From Clostridia bacterium (lineage in GTDB: Bacteria > Bacillota > Clostridia > Christensenellales > SZUA-584), in contig QKIQ01000061.1 of the NCBI GenBank assembly GCA_003249555.1, positions 24,917-88,916 on the forward strand: a DNA stretch of 64,000 nt, read 5' to 3'. The notes beneath the pieces were generated by a model, which saw only the letters and a program-made list of their open reading frames with translations, did no database searches and had not been told where the DNA came from. Positions 1-7,759 of the stretch are shown piece by piece; positions within the stretch are counted from its first letter, which is position 1; each line of letters starts with the position of its first letter. The position numbers were made by a program, and so were the translations under genes.

Positions 1-351
1 CGTACCCCAAATTTGGTGGAAGCCGAAATTGCTATACGTGATTTTCTTAACACAAACACAAAGAAAATATCTTCAAAGCATATACTGCAAACAGTTTGTG
101 AATATTATGAGATATCTGAAGATGAAATCACCAGCAACAAGAAAAATCAGAGTATAGCATATCCAAGGCAAATGGCAATGTATCTCACTCGTAAATTGAT
201 GGATTTGTCTTACAAAGCCATTGCAGAGATTTACGGCAAGAATGACCACACAACGGTTAAACATGCCTTTGAAAAAATTGAAAAAGAGATACAATCAAAT
301 ATTGAAACAAAAACGCTTGTGGATGATTTTATTACAAAGCTGAAAGAATAG
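1..351 (+). CDS. dnaA: Chromosomal replication initiator DnaA, C-terminal part (cut by window edge)
   Basis: The reading frame is open from base 1, so only the last ~116 residues are present. They form DnaA domain IV, the helix-turn-helix that binds 9-bp DnaA boxes: the segment YGKNDHTTVKHAFEKI matches the family DnaA signature (usually GGRDHTTV.HA). The ATP-binding domain III lies outside the window. The gene is followed by a non-coding stretch with DnaA boxes and DnaA-trios and then by dnaN, the standard bacterial origin arrangement. DnaA opens oriC and loads the helicase. Identity is secure; nothing can be said about the start. Confidence 0.96.
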   Translation, partial: RTPNLVEAEIAIRDFLNTNTKKISSKHILQTVCEYYEISEDEITSNKKNQSIAYPRQMAMYLTRKLMDLSYKAIAEIYGKNDHTTVKHAFEKIEKEIQSNIETKTLVDDFITKLKE

Positions 352-495
352 TGGATACATTGTTTATAGCGTGTTGAATTAAAAAATCTTGTTTATTATT
401 TATCCCTTTCCTTTTGACATCACATGCACCGCGTAATCTATCCTTACAAACCGTTTAAAAAGGGCGATTTTACGATGATAACTGATAAAAACATG

Positions 496-535
496 ATATC
501 CACATTATCAACACCACCTACTACTACTAATACTA
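496..535 (+). other. oriC: oriC basal unwinding element: two DnaA boxes plus DnaA-trios
   Basis: Two abutting DnaA-box-like 9-mers, ATATCCACA (496-504) and TTATCAACA (505-513), each differ from TTATCCACA at one base. A short spacer CCAC (514-517) is followed by six in-register trinucleotides: CTA four times, ATA, CTA (518-535). The sequence then becomes AT-rich up to dnaN. This order, boxes, short GC-containing spacer, then 3'-GAT-5' trios on the opposite strand, is the basal origin unwinding system described for Bacillus subtilis. A further 7/9 box-like sequence (inverted) overlaps the dnaA stop at 350-358. The dnaA-dnaN intergenic location supports the call. Confidence 0.85.
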
Positions 536-589
536 TTTAATTATATAAAGATACCGTAGAGGTATAAATACGATAATAAGGAGCCTTAT

Positions 590-1693
590 ATGAGGATAAT
601 TTGTAATAAAAGTGAGCTGCAAAAGAATGTGAATATCGCCGCAAAAGCTGTCGCTTTAAAATCTCCCGTGTATATTCTTGAAGGAATCAGAATAGAAGCA
701 AAAAACAATTTAGTAACATTGTATGGGAGTGATGGAACACTCTCTATTAAATGTATCAATAATGCAAATATAATCGAAGAAGGTGATGTGGTTTTACCTG
801 CAAGGCTTTTTTGTGAGCTTCTTGCAAAGTTTGAAGAGTGTGATTTGAGCATATATACGGAAGGCAGTAATGTCGTGCTTGAGTGCGGTCATTCAAAGAC
901 GACGCTTTGTTATATGAGTGCCGAACAGTATCCCGCATTTCCGCTGTTTGACGCTGTAGACGGCATTACGCTCTATTCTAAGCAATTAGTCAGTATGATT
1001 GATCAAACAGCGTTTGCCACGTCTGCAAGCGAGGAAAAACCGATTCTGACAGGCTTATTGATGGAACTGGGAGGGATCAGCTTTAAAATGGTTGCACTTG
1101 ATGGTTACAGGCTTGCAATACGTAAAGAAACATTGATGTCTGAACAAGAAGAAAAAGAAGTGGTGGTTCCCTCAAAATCCATGCGAGAGGTCGCGCGCAT
1201 TATACCTGAAGATGAAACAACGATAAAGATATATATAAGAGAAAATATGGTCAGTATCGTTTGTGATAATGTTGAGATTGTGACACGTGTGCTTCAGGGC
1301 GATTATGTAAAATATAAAAATATATTGCCGAATGAATTTATGACACGTGCGATTGTCAGCAGGCAGAGTTTATATAGCAGTTTGGAGAGGGCAAGCATTA
1401 TGGCTCGTCAATCCAAAACAAACCTCGTTAATCTAGAAATAGATGGCGGCAATATGACAATTACATCGGATTCAGAAGTCGGGAAAGCGAGGGAAGAGGT
1501 TGATATTAAACTGACAGGCAAAAATTTAAGCATTGCGTTTAACGCGCGCTATTTACTTGATGTGTTGAAAGAAGTTGTTGATGAAGAAATTGTTTTGGAT
1601 TTTAATACAAATATCAGTCCTTGTGTGATTCATCCGGTTTCAGGAGAAGGGTATCTGTATCTTGTGCTGCCTGTTAAAACGAGCCATAGTTAA
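590..1693 (+). CDS. dnaN: DNA polymerase III beta sliding clamp
   Basis: This 367-residue protein has the usual clamp length, with three repeated clamp folds of about 120 residues each and a hydrophobic C-terminal strand (YLYLVLPV) typical of the family. The clamp encircles DNA and tethers DNA polymerase III and repair factors. The ATG is preceded by AAGGAG at 578-583. The gene lies directly after oriC, as expected, but the usual next genes (an S4-domain gene and recF) are absent. Its stop overlaps by four bases the end of the convergent minus-strand DedA-like gene. Confidence 0.97.
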   Translation: MRIICNKSELQKNVNIAAKAVALKSPVYILEGIRIEAKNNLVTLYGSDGTLSIKCINNANIIEEGDVVLPARLFCELLAKFEECDLSIYTEGSNVVLECGHSKTTLCYMSAEQYPAFPLFDAVDGITLYSKQLVSMIDQTAFATSASEEKPILTGLLMELGGISFKMVALDGYRLAIRKETLMSEQEEKEVVVPSKSMREVARIIPEDETTIKIYIRENMVSIVCDNVEIVTRVLQGDYVKYKNILPNEFMTRAIVSRQSLYSSLERASIMARQSKTNLVNLEIDGGNMTITSDSEVGKAREEVDIKLTGKNLSIAFNARYLLDVLKEVVDEEIVLDFNTNISPCVIHPVSGEGYLYLVLPVKTSHS

Positions 1694-2397
1694 ACATTTT
1701 TTAAAAATTTTTTTTTGAGCCAATGAAGAGTACGTTCCTCAATAAGAGGAGCGTATTTTGTTGCAAGTATAAAAAATACAATTGCAATTGCACCTATAAT
1801 GAACCACGTCCATATGGGAACAAAGATAATACCAGACCCAACAAGAGCAGAGAAAAGCAGACCCCATGGCCTTGTTAGTATTACGATAAGCGCAAAAGAT
1901 GGAAGATTAAGAGCGCTGAGACCTGCAATTAAACATAGAATATCGTCTGGAAAAAACGGAAAAACAAACATAAGTATGAGCAGAATACGTTGGCGAGAGG
2001 AGACGGTATCCATGTACTTTTTGACAATATCTTTGCCTGCAATACGCTCCACAAGTGGACGTCCAAATTTTTTTCCAAGCAAAAAGGCGCCCAGAGAACC
2101 AAGAAAAATAGCGGCGAATGAAAGAATAAAACCATAGAAAAAACCGAAAAGAACGCCGCCGACCAGAGTGGTGATATTACCTGGAATCGGTGAGAAAATG
2201 ACTTGTAAAAACTGCAAAGCAAAGTATGCAAGCGGTGCCCACGCGCCAAAAGAAGCGACATATGCCTGCAAACTTTCTTTATTCTCAAATAAAGAAAACC
2301 AGCCGTAATTTTTTCCGATGAAGTAGAGAAGGATAAAAGCGGCAAGTAATGCACAGAGTAAGATTATCCATACAATTTGTTTTTTCGTCATTTTCAT
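1690..2397 (-). CDS. DedA/TVP38-TMEM64 family membrane protein (VTT domain)
   Basis: The 235-residue protein begins with a hydrophobic segment (about residues 8-27) and has four to five further membrane segments. The stretch FSPIPGNITTLVGG followed by a glycine-rich helix and GKKFGRP is characteristic of the VTT (SNARE-associated) domain of YdjX/TVP38 proteins. These integral membrane proteins are linked to membrane homeostasis and, in related DedA members, to undecaprenyl-phosphate or phospholipid translocation; the exact substrate here is unknown. The gene is convergent with dnaN and its end overlaps the dnaN stop by four bases. No terminator is visible between the two. Confidence 0.85.
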   Translation of the reverse strand: MKMTKKQIVWIILLCALLAAFILLYFIGKNYGWFSLFENKESLQAYVASFGAWAPLAYFALQFLQVIFSPIPGNITTLVGGVLFGFFYGFILSFAAIFLGSLGAFLLGKKFGRPLVERIAGKDIVKKYMDTVSSRQRILLILMFVFPFFPDDILCLIAGLSALNLPSFALIVILTRPWGLLFSALVGSGIIFVPIWTWFIIGAIAIVFFILATKYAPLIEERTLHWLKKKFLKNV

Positions 2398-2445
2398 GCA
2401 GACAGTATACCATATTTAAATAAAAGTTCCATTAAATTATTTACA

Positions 2446-2478
2446 ACAAAAAGAGACTGACTTTGTATGACAGCCTCT
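2446..2478 (-). terminator. Terminator of the TetR-SGNH operon
   Basis: Read on the minus strand, AGAGGCTG and CAGTCTCT pair with one mismatch around an 11-base loop and are followed by five T residues. It lies just after the SGNH hydrolase stop codon. Confidence 0.65.
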
Positions 2479-2498
2479 CAGAAAAAGAAGAAAGCGGT

Positions 2499-3209
2499 CT
2501 ATACTCTTTCAGGAAGCAGATATGAAGCGTTATCGTGAATGTAGTTCATCACCGTGTCAAATATAAGCTTATGTCCCGCTTCATTTGGGTGAATGCCGTC
2601 TGAACAGATATAATCATAGAATTCTTTGCACTTTAGAAAAGCACGTCTTATATCAATGCAATTGATATTTCTTATTCTCGAGATATATTGAAGGCAGTTG
2701 GAGTAACGCTCTTGCCACCAGTAAATTCGCCATACATCCTTTAGCCATTTTAATATTCTTAAGCCTTTTTCCTTGTCAGAATTGGTGAACCATTTAAAAT
2801 AACTATCGGCATAAAGAGGTGGAAGCGTGGTGAGTATCACCTTTTTTCCGTTTTGCTGTACATAATCTATCATTTCATTGATTTGGTTTTCAAACAAATC
2901 GAGCGGTGTTTTGGGTATATGATCTAACATAGGATCGTCTGCAATATGATCCCAAAGAAAATCACAGTCGTTGCCGCCGAATTCAATCACAACGATATCC
3001 GGATTATATTTTTGCATTTTGGATTCTAGTACTTTTTTCCCTTGTGATACAGTAGAACCAAAGCGTGATGCGTTGATCATTTCCGCATTCACTGAATCCG
3101 CAAGAAGATTAAAAAAACATTTATTTAGCAACGTATATTTTTTCTTTTCTTCATCCAGTACCACACCTTTTGAAAGAGAATCTCCCACAACGAGTATTTT
3201 TTTATCCAT
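2499..3209 (-). CDS. SGNH/GDSL-type hydrolase
   Basis: This 236-residue protein shows the SGNH blocks in order: block I GDSLS with nucleophile Ser11, block III GGND with Asn80, and block V DGIHPNE with Asp204 and His207. These give the Ser-Asp-His triad and oxyanion hole of this esterase/lipase/acetyl-hydrolase superfamily. No signal peptide or membrane segment is seen, so it is probably cytoplasmic. The substrate cannot be inferred. The ATG is preceded by AAAGGA. It lies 34 bp downstream of a TetR-family gene on the same strand, and the two probably form an operon controlled by that regulator. Confidence 0.85.
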   Translation of the reverse strand: MDKKILVVGDSLSKGVVLDEEKKKYTLLNKCFFNLLADSVNAEMINASRFGSTVSQGKKVLESKMQKYNPDIVVIEFGGNDCDFLWDHIADDPMLDHIPKTPLDLFENQINEMIDYVQQNGKKVILTTLPPLYADSYFKWFTNSDKEKGLRILKWLKDVWRIYWWQERYSNCLQYISRIRNINCIDIRRAFLKCKEFYDYICSDGIHPNEAGHKLIFDTVMNYIHDNASYLLPERV

Positions 3210-3243
3210 ACGTCATTCCTTTCTTTGCGGCTAACATTTGTTT

Positions 3244-3807
3244 TTATATATATTTTGCGATATGATCGCAGATTTCATGCTCATTTATGCTTGTGATTCC
3301 AGTGGCTCTTCTTAAAATTACTGTATCAAGAGCCATAAAAAAAGAATCAGTCATTCTTTCAGGATTTTTATAACCAATATTTTTAAGACCGGCTGTCACG
3401 ATGGAGTGCCATTGAACTGCCTTTTCCTTGATTATTTTTTCTATTACTTCATGACCCATAATTGCATCATAGATCAAACAAATGTGAAGTCGACATTTAT
3501 CAACTGTATCAAATATGGACGATAAAAGAAGAAATATCGTATCTTCAATAGTCATTCGGGGGGATATTGTATAAATCCAGTCAAATATTTTGTTTGTGAC
3601 GTCTATGAAATGATTGTTTGCGGCTTCAAAGACGAGATCTTCTTTTGACGGAAAATAATATGAAATTGTACCTTTGGATAGATTGACAGCTTTTGCGATA
3701 TCGGAAATGCTTGTGGCACCAATACCCTTGCTGCAAAACATCTTTGAGGTTGTTTTTAAAATCATATCTCTATTATTTTCATACTGTGACTGTATTTTTT
3801 TAGTCAT
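3244..3807 (-). CDS. TetR/AcrR family transcriptional regulator
   Basis: The N-terminal ~55 residues carry a TetR helix-turn-helix (TSISDIAKAVNLSKGTISYYFPSKEDL), followed by an all-helical ligand/dimer domain without recognisable ligand specificity. I place the start at the ATG at 3807 because AAAGG lies just upstream; an in-frame TTG at 3822 would add five residues but has no ribosome site. The protein is then 187 residues. A perfect inverted repeat lies 30 bp upstream at the expected transcription start, implying autoregulation and control of the downstream SGNH hydrolase gene. Confidence 0.88.
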   Translation of the reverse strand: MTKKIQSQYENNRDMILKTTSKMFCSKGIGATSISDIAKAVNLSKGTISYYFPSKEDLVFEAANNHFIDVTNKIFDWIYTISPRMTIEDTIFLLLSSIFDTVDKCRLHICLIYDAIMGHEVIEKIIKEKAVQWHSIVTAGLKNIGYKNPERMTDSFFMALDTVILRRATGITSINEHEICDHIAKYI

Positions 3808-3836
3808 AAAACCTTTCTGCAATCATCATGCTTTAG

Positions 3837-3852
3837 TCGGACGGTTGTCCGA
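3837..3852. promoter_or_regulatory. TetR operator palindrome
   Basis: The 16-mer TCGGACGGTTGTCCGA has perfect 6-bp arms around a 4-bp centre. It covers the predicted transcription start of the adjacent minus-strand TetR gene, where bound repressor would block transcription. Confidence 0.8.
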
Positions 3853-3855
3853 TAA

Positions 3856-3884
3856 AATATACCATATTATTTATGTTTATTCAA
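3856..3884 (-). promoter_or_regulatory. Sigma-A promoter of the TetR-SGNH operon
   Basis: On the minus strand TTGAAT, a 17-bp spacer and TATATT place the start at about 3849, inside the operator palindrome. Confidence 0.7.
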
Positions 3885-4014
3885 TACTTTTATGTGAACT
3901 TAAGTAATATTGTATCTAAGTTATTTTAGTCTATGCTAATTTCCCTAAGGGTGCTCTTTCCATTCATGATGTTTTGCATTATAATTAACCGTAATGATAC
4001 AGGGGGGGTATGAT

Positions 4015-4788
4015 ATGTCAAGAATTATCGCCATTGCCAACCAAAAAGGCGGCGTTGGTAAGACGACAACAGCTGTCAATTTAAGTGCATGTCTTGCTGA
4101 TAAAGGAAAAAGGGTGTTACTTATTGACGTGGATCCGCAGGGCAACTCAACAAGCGGTCTGGGAATCGAAAAAAGTGCGCTAAAAGCGTCGTCTTACGAC
4201 ATTTTGATTAACGATATTGACGCGCAAAAAGCAATAGTGGGTACAATGATTGATACGCTTGATGTGATTCCTGCCAATATCGATCTTGTGGGTGCCGAAG
4301 TAGAATTGGTATCCCGTATGGCTCGTGAGCAAATATTAAAAAGAGCGCTAAAAAATATCCGTGATAGATATGACTATATTTTCATGGACTGCCCACCTTC
4401 TCTCGGGCTTATTACAATTAATGCACTGACGGCATCTGACAAAATTCTCGTTCCTATTCAATGTGAATATTATGCGCTTGAAGGTTTGTCACAGCTTATT
4501 AATACCATAAAATTGGTTAAAGCAAATTTAAATCCCGCTATTGAGGTTGAAGGGGTGGTACTGACCATGTTTGACGGCAGAACGAATCTATCTATACAGG
4601 TTGTTGAGGAAGTCAAAAAATATTTCAAAAATAAAGTTTACAGTACCATTATTCCTCGAAATGTGAGGCTCGGTGAAGCACCCAGTTTTGGCCTTCCTGT
4701 TATTCGTTATGATGCAACATGTTTGGGTTCGCAGTGTTATACCGAGCTTGCCAATGAAATGATCGAAAATGGAGGCGTTGAAGAATGA
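4015..4788 (+). CDS. parA: Chromosome-partitioning ATPase ParA/Soj
   Basis: The protein begins MSRIIAIANQKGGVGKTT, with the deviant Walker A motif (KGGVGKTT, Lys16) of ParA/MinD-type ATPases at its expected position, followed by DVDPQGN and a MDCPPSLG Walker B. Length from this ATG (257 residues) fits Soj. An upstream in-frame ATG at 3994 is less likely, because a run of G residues at 4002-4008 is well spaced for the ATG at 4015. ParA with ParB-parS organises and segregates origins, and in Bacillus also regulates DnaA. The stop overlaps the parB start by four bases (ATGA), so the pair is co-translated. Confidence 0.97.
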   Translation: MSRIIAIANQKGGVGKTTTAVNLSACLADKGKRVLLIDVDPQGNSTSGLGIEKSALKASSYDILINDIDAQKAIVGTMIDTLDVIPANIDLVGAEVELVSRMAREQILKRALKNIRDRYDYIFMDCPPSLGLITINALTASDKILVPIQCEYYALEGLSQLINTIKLVKANLNPAIEVEGVVLTMFDGRTNLSIQVVEEVKKYFKNKVYSTIIPRNVRLGEAPSFGLPVIRYDATCLGSQCYTELANEMIENGGVEE

Positions 4789-5642
4789 AACAACAGCAGC
4801 GTCTGGGAAAAGGATTGGGTGCGCTCATTGCTGATATTCCTGACCAGCAGAAAGAGAAAAGCGACGGAATTAAAGTGATCAATGTTAACGATATTGATCC
4901 GAATGCAGGCCAGCCCAGAAAGCATTTTGACAGCGAAAAGCTGAACGAACTTGCTCAGTCTATCAGCACGTATGGCATTGTTCAGCCTATTATTGTTCAG
5001 AATAACGGGTCGCGCTATATCATCATTGCGGGGGAGCGGCGATATCGTGCGGCACGTCTTGCGGGATTAAAGGAAGTTCCTGTTATTATTAAGGAATATT
5101 CAGAAGCAGAACTTATGGAGGTATCTCTGGTTGAAAATCTACAACGAGAAGATTTAAATCCTATCGAAGAAGCAAAGGCAATGCGAATGCTCATGGATGA
5201 ACATAATCTGACGCAGGATGAGCTTTCAACACGGCTTGGGAAATCAAGAAGCGCGGTGGCCAATACGCTGCGTTTGCTTTCATTGCCCGAATCTGTGAGA
5301 AGCATGGTGATTGCGGGAGATTTATCCTCCGGTCATGCACGATGTCTTGTAACGCTGGACCGCGATGATGATAAGCAAAGGCTCGCTTTAAAGATTGTAT
5401 CTCAGGGGTTGTCTGTTCGGGCTACTGAAGAGCTTGTAAAAGCGCTGAATAAACAGATTCCCCAACAAAGTAAAAAGGAAAAACAGGAGCCGGAAATAAA
5501 AGAGGCAGAAAAATCATTAACCGCAATTTTGGGTACACGCGTTCAAATTTCTGGTGACACGAAGAGGGGAAAGATTATTTTGCAGTATTATAATCAAGAA
5601 CAGCTTAATTCTCTTTATGATTTTTTGATGACGAACAAATAA
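4785..5642 (+). CDS. parB: Centromere-binding protein ParB/Spo0J
   Basis: This 285-residue protein has the ParB N-terminal CTP-binding fold with the GERRYRA motif (residues 83-89) and ENLQREDLNP (118-127), then a helix-turn-helix (TQDELSTRLGKSRSAVANTLRLL, about 143-165) that reads parS, and a C-terminal dimerisation region after a charged linker. It also has the conserved N-terminal RLGKGLGALI motif that stimulates ParA. ParB loads at parS as a CTP-gated clamp and recruits SMC. Three parS sites lie within 155 bp downstream of its stop. Confidence 0.97.
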   Translation: MKQQQRLGKGLGALIADIPDQQKEKSDGIKVINVNDIDPNAGQPRKHFDSEKLNELAQSISTYGIVQPIIVQNNGSRYIIIAGERRYRAARLAGLKEVPVIIKEYSEAELMEVSLVENLQREDLNPIEEAKAMRMLMDEHNLTQDELSTRLGKSRSAVANTLRLLSLPESVRSMVIAGDLSSGHARCLVTLDRDDDKQRLALKIVSQGLSVRATEELVKALNKQIPQQSKKEKQEPEIKEAEKSLTAILGTRVQISGDTKRGKIILQYYNQEQLNSLYDFLMTNK

Positions 5643-5690
5643 AAATAATAGACCAAACCTTTCATACCGAAGGACTTTTCTAATCAAATA

Positions 5691-5796
5691 TGTTTCACGT
5701 GAAACAATTTTAAGGTCATTTGCATTTAGAAAACATAAAAGCTTCACGTGAAACAATTTTAATAAAAGTTACTCAGGAAAAGTTTCACGTGAAACA
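5691..5796. promoter_or_regulatory. parS: Cluster of three parS sites
   Basis: Three 16-bp sites occur at 5691-5706 (TGTTTCACGTGAAACA, a perfect parS palindrome), 5740-5755 (AGCTTCACGTGAAACA, 14/16) and 5781-5796 (AGTTTCACGTGAAACA, 15/16). They lie between parB and the convergent CvpA gene. Clustering of ParB loading sites about 5 kb from oriC is what origin segregation requires. Confidence 0.96.
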
Positions 5797-5807
5797 TAAT
5801 TAACCAT

Positions 5808-5830
5808 AAAAAAGCGCCGTTATACGACGC
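5808..5830 (-). terminator. Terminator overlapping the CvpA stop codon
   Basis: On the minus strand GCGTCG, loop TATAA and CGGCGC form a 6-bp stem with one G-U pair, followed by TTTTTT. The TAA stop codon of the CvpA gene sits in the loop. Confidence 0.75.
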
Positions 5831-6527
5831 CGCGAATCAGATGCAATAAAAAGTTGTTTTCAGAGAAGAATACCGCTAAATTAGAACTATTAAAATAGTC
5901 TGATATCTGATCGACAGGAAGCACCAGAAAAACGATAGGAACTACCATCATCATTAAAAAACAGAACATCACGCCTCTGAGCGCACCAAATAAAGCGCCA
6001 GTCGTACGGTCGTATTGACGGAGCTCGGGAAACTCCACTGTATAATCTATAGCACCCAGCACAAATGCATAAATTAAACGGGCGATAAGAAATACAGCTA
6101 TAAAAGAAATAATATTGAGTGCCGCCGAAACGATTGTCATGTTGTAGTATTCGCCGATCGTTGTAAATCCGCTTGATGCAAAAGCTTTCATTTCAACATT
6201 TTGCCGAATCAGCGATGTAAAAGGCTCAGCTATATCAGAGTTTGCAATGATATTGTCAAGCTGTGTTGACGAAAGGCTGTTGATTAGCAGCTGCGAGTTT
6301 TCAAAAGCTTTGATTTTTTCTGCGCCTTCCGTATAATAAATCAGATATGAAAATAAGGATTCATTTGCTTTAACGGCCGTTGATACCACGGGGTAAAAAA
6401 AATACGAAGTGATAATTGAAAGAAAAAAAGCTCCGAGGTTCATGGCAGACCTTAAAAAACCGCGTTGTATACCTTCAAGCACCATTATCAGAATAATGAG
6501 TATTAAAACCAAGTTAACCCAGTTCAT
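5820..6527 (-). CDS. CvpA family membrane protein
   Basis: The protein has an N-terminal helix, a GxxRG element (LEGIQRGFLRSAMNLGAFF, residues ~18-36) and further hydrophobic helices near 135-160 and 190-215, matching the CvpA (colicin V production) family, whose role in Firmicutes is poorly defined but linked to the envelope and cell division. I use the ATG at 6527 (235 residues) because GGAGGT lies just upstream; a GTG at 6539 overlaps that ribosome site. It follows the propeller-like gene by 20 bp and is probably co-transcribed with it. Confidence 0.82.
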   Translation of the reverse strand: MNWVNLVLILIILIMVLEGIQRGFLRSAMNLGAFFLSIITSYFFYPVVSTAVKANESLFSYLIYYTEGAEKIKAFENSQLLINSLSSTQLDNIIANSDIAEPFTSLIRQNVEMKAFASSGFTTIGEYYNMTIVSAALNIISFIAVFLIARLIYAFVLGAIDYTVEFPELRQYDRTTGALFGALRGVMFCFLMMMVVPIVFLVLPVDQISDYFNSSNLAVFFSENNFLLHLIRGVV

Positions 6528-6547
6528 TATTACCTCCACGAACGGTT

Positions 6548-7654
6548 TTAAGGCAACGGCATTAATGAGATAAATTCACCGTGCTTTAATAAAACATGAT
6601 CGTCAACCGCTCTTTCGACGCCGTCGATTGCATATGGCAGATCGTAAGTTCTCAAATATTTTCCTTCACCAGTATATACGAAAAGCTTTTCGTTTGCAAA
6701 ACAATATATCTTTTCAACTCCGTGCAATATCTTAAATACACCGGGGGGGAGATTAATTTTTATTTCACTTCCGGATGTGCGGACGATTCGCGCAATGTCG
6801 AACGTTTGGGTGCTGCCGTTTGGCACAAAGATGAATTTCGGATCATCCGTTTCATACACATCTTCAAGCATCCATCCGTATGTCATGATCTCTTGAACTT
6901 CTGAATTTACCGATCCATAGACAGTGAGATACGTTGTACCAATGGCATAAATATGATCATCAATCCAATATACAGCACTGACCAGTTGATCTTTAAGCTC
7001 TTTTATCATTGTCATGGACTGAGTTTCAGGCTTGTATGTTAAGATGCGAGAAATAGGAACGCTGCCAGATGCGTCGAGTTCCAGAACATAAAGTGCGTCG
7101 CTCATCTCATCAAAGCCGTAATCGAGAACATAGCGATCGGTGACATCCAGCAAAAACAGCTGTTCTCCAGACAAATTAAAGACGATGATATAGGAAGGTG
7201 TTTTGTCATCTAAATGCTGTTTAATATAAACGGCTACGACATCCTTTCCAACACGTGAAGACTCGATATCCCCATCTAACTGAGTCGAAAACTGATGCTG
7301 TCCTTGCGTATTGATGACCTGTATAACGCCTTGTCCTGCTGCGGCGATAATATCGTTGTTGGCGGTAAAGCGAAGACCTCCCGAGAAAAGACGCAGCTTC
7401 CACACAGTACTCAATGATGGGCTGATACATGTTAAAAGCTCCTGGTCTACGAAAATAATATTTTGTCCAACGGTATAGTGGCTGGATGCGGATCCGAAAG
7501 GCATGTCAACGATTGTATCCTCTAAACTCTTTCCCGCCGTTAAAATAACAATAAGTCCTGTGATTAACACAACAGTGACCAATATAACGGCACCTAAAAA
7601 AAAGATTGTTTTGCGCGGCATTCGTTTCTTTTTTGTTTTTTTATTTACGTACAC
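6548..7654 (-). CDS. Membrane-anchored propeller-like protein (DUF5711-like)
   Basis: This 368-residue protein has a basic N-terminus, one membrane segment (about residues 15-40) and a large extracellular domain of repeated beta-strand units resembling a beta-propeller (recurring hydrophobic-turn-hydrophobic segments such as IIAAAGQGVIQVINTQG and LFVYTGEGKYLRTYDLP). No catalytic motif is visible. The GTG start follows AGAGGTG. Similar proteins sit beside cvpA in other Clostridia as far as I recall, but the family assignment is tentative. Location suggests an envelope role with CvpA. Confidence 0.6.
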   Translation of the reverse strand: MYVNKKTKKKRMPRKTIFFLGAVILVTVVLITGLIVILTAGKSLEDTIVDMPFGSASSHYTVGQNIIFVDQELLTCISPSLSTVWKLRLFSGGLRFTANNDIIAAAGQGVIQVINTQGQHQFSTQLDGDIESSRVGKDVVAVYIKQHLDDKTPSYIIVFNLSGEQLFLLDVTDRYVLDYGFDEMSDALYVLELDASGSVPISRILTYKPETQSMTMIKELKDQLVSAVYWIDDHIYAIGTTYLTVYGSVNSEVQEIMTYGWMLEDVYETDDPKFIFVPNGSTQTFDIARIVRTSGSEIKINLPPGVFKILHGVEKIYCFANEKLFVYTGEGKYLRTYDLPYAIDGVERAVDDHVLLKHGEFISLMPLP

Positions 7655-7707
7655 AAGGCACCTCTCTAGTACGATGATAACGCCATTATAACATATACAA
7701 CATAAAA

Positions 7708-7732
7708 GAAAAACGGCCTAACTTTGGCCGTT
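7708..7732 (-). terminator. Terminator after the lipid kinase gene
   Basis: AACGGCC, a 7-base loop and GGCCGTT form a perfect 7-bp stem, followed on the minus strand by TTTTTCTTTT. Confidence 0.8.
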
Positions 7733-7759
7733 CAAACCGTTTTGCATAAAAACAAAAAC

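Noticed and set aside
405..416. TTATCCCTT as another DnaA box
   Set aside because: Only six of nine positions match the consensus.
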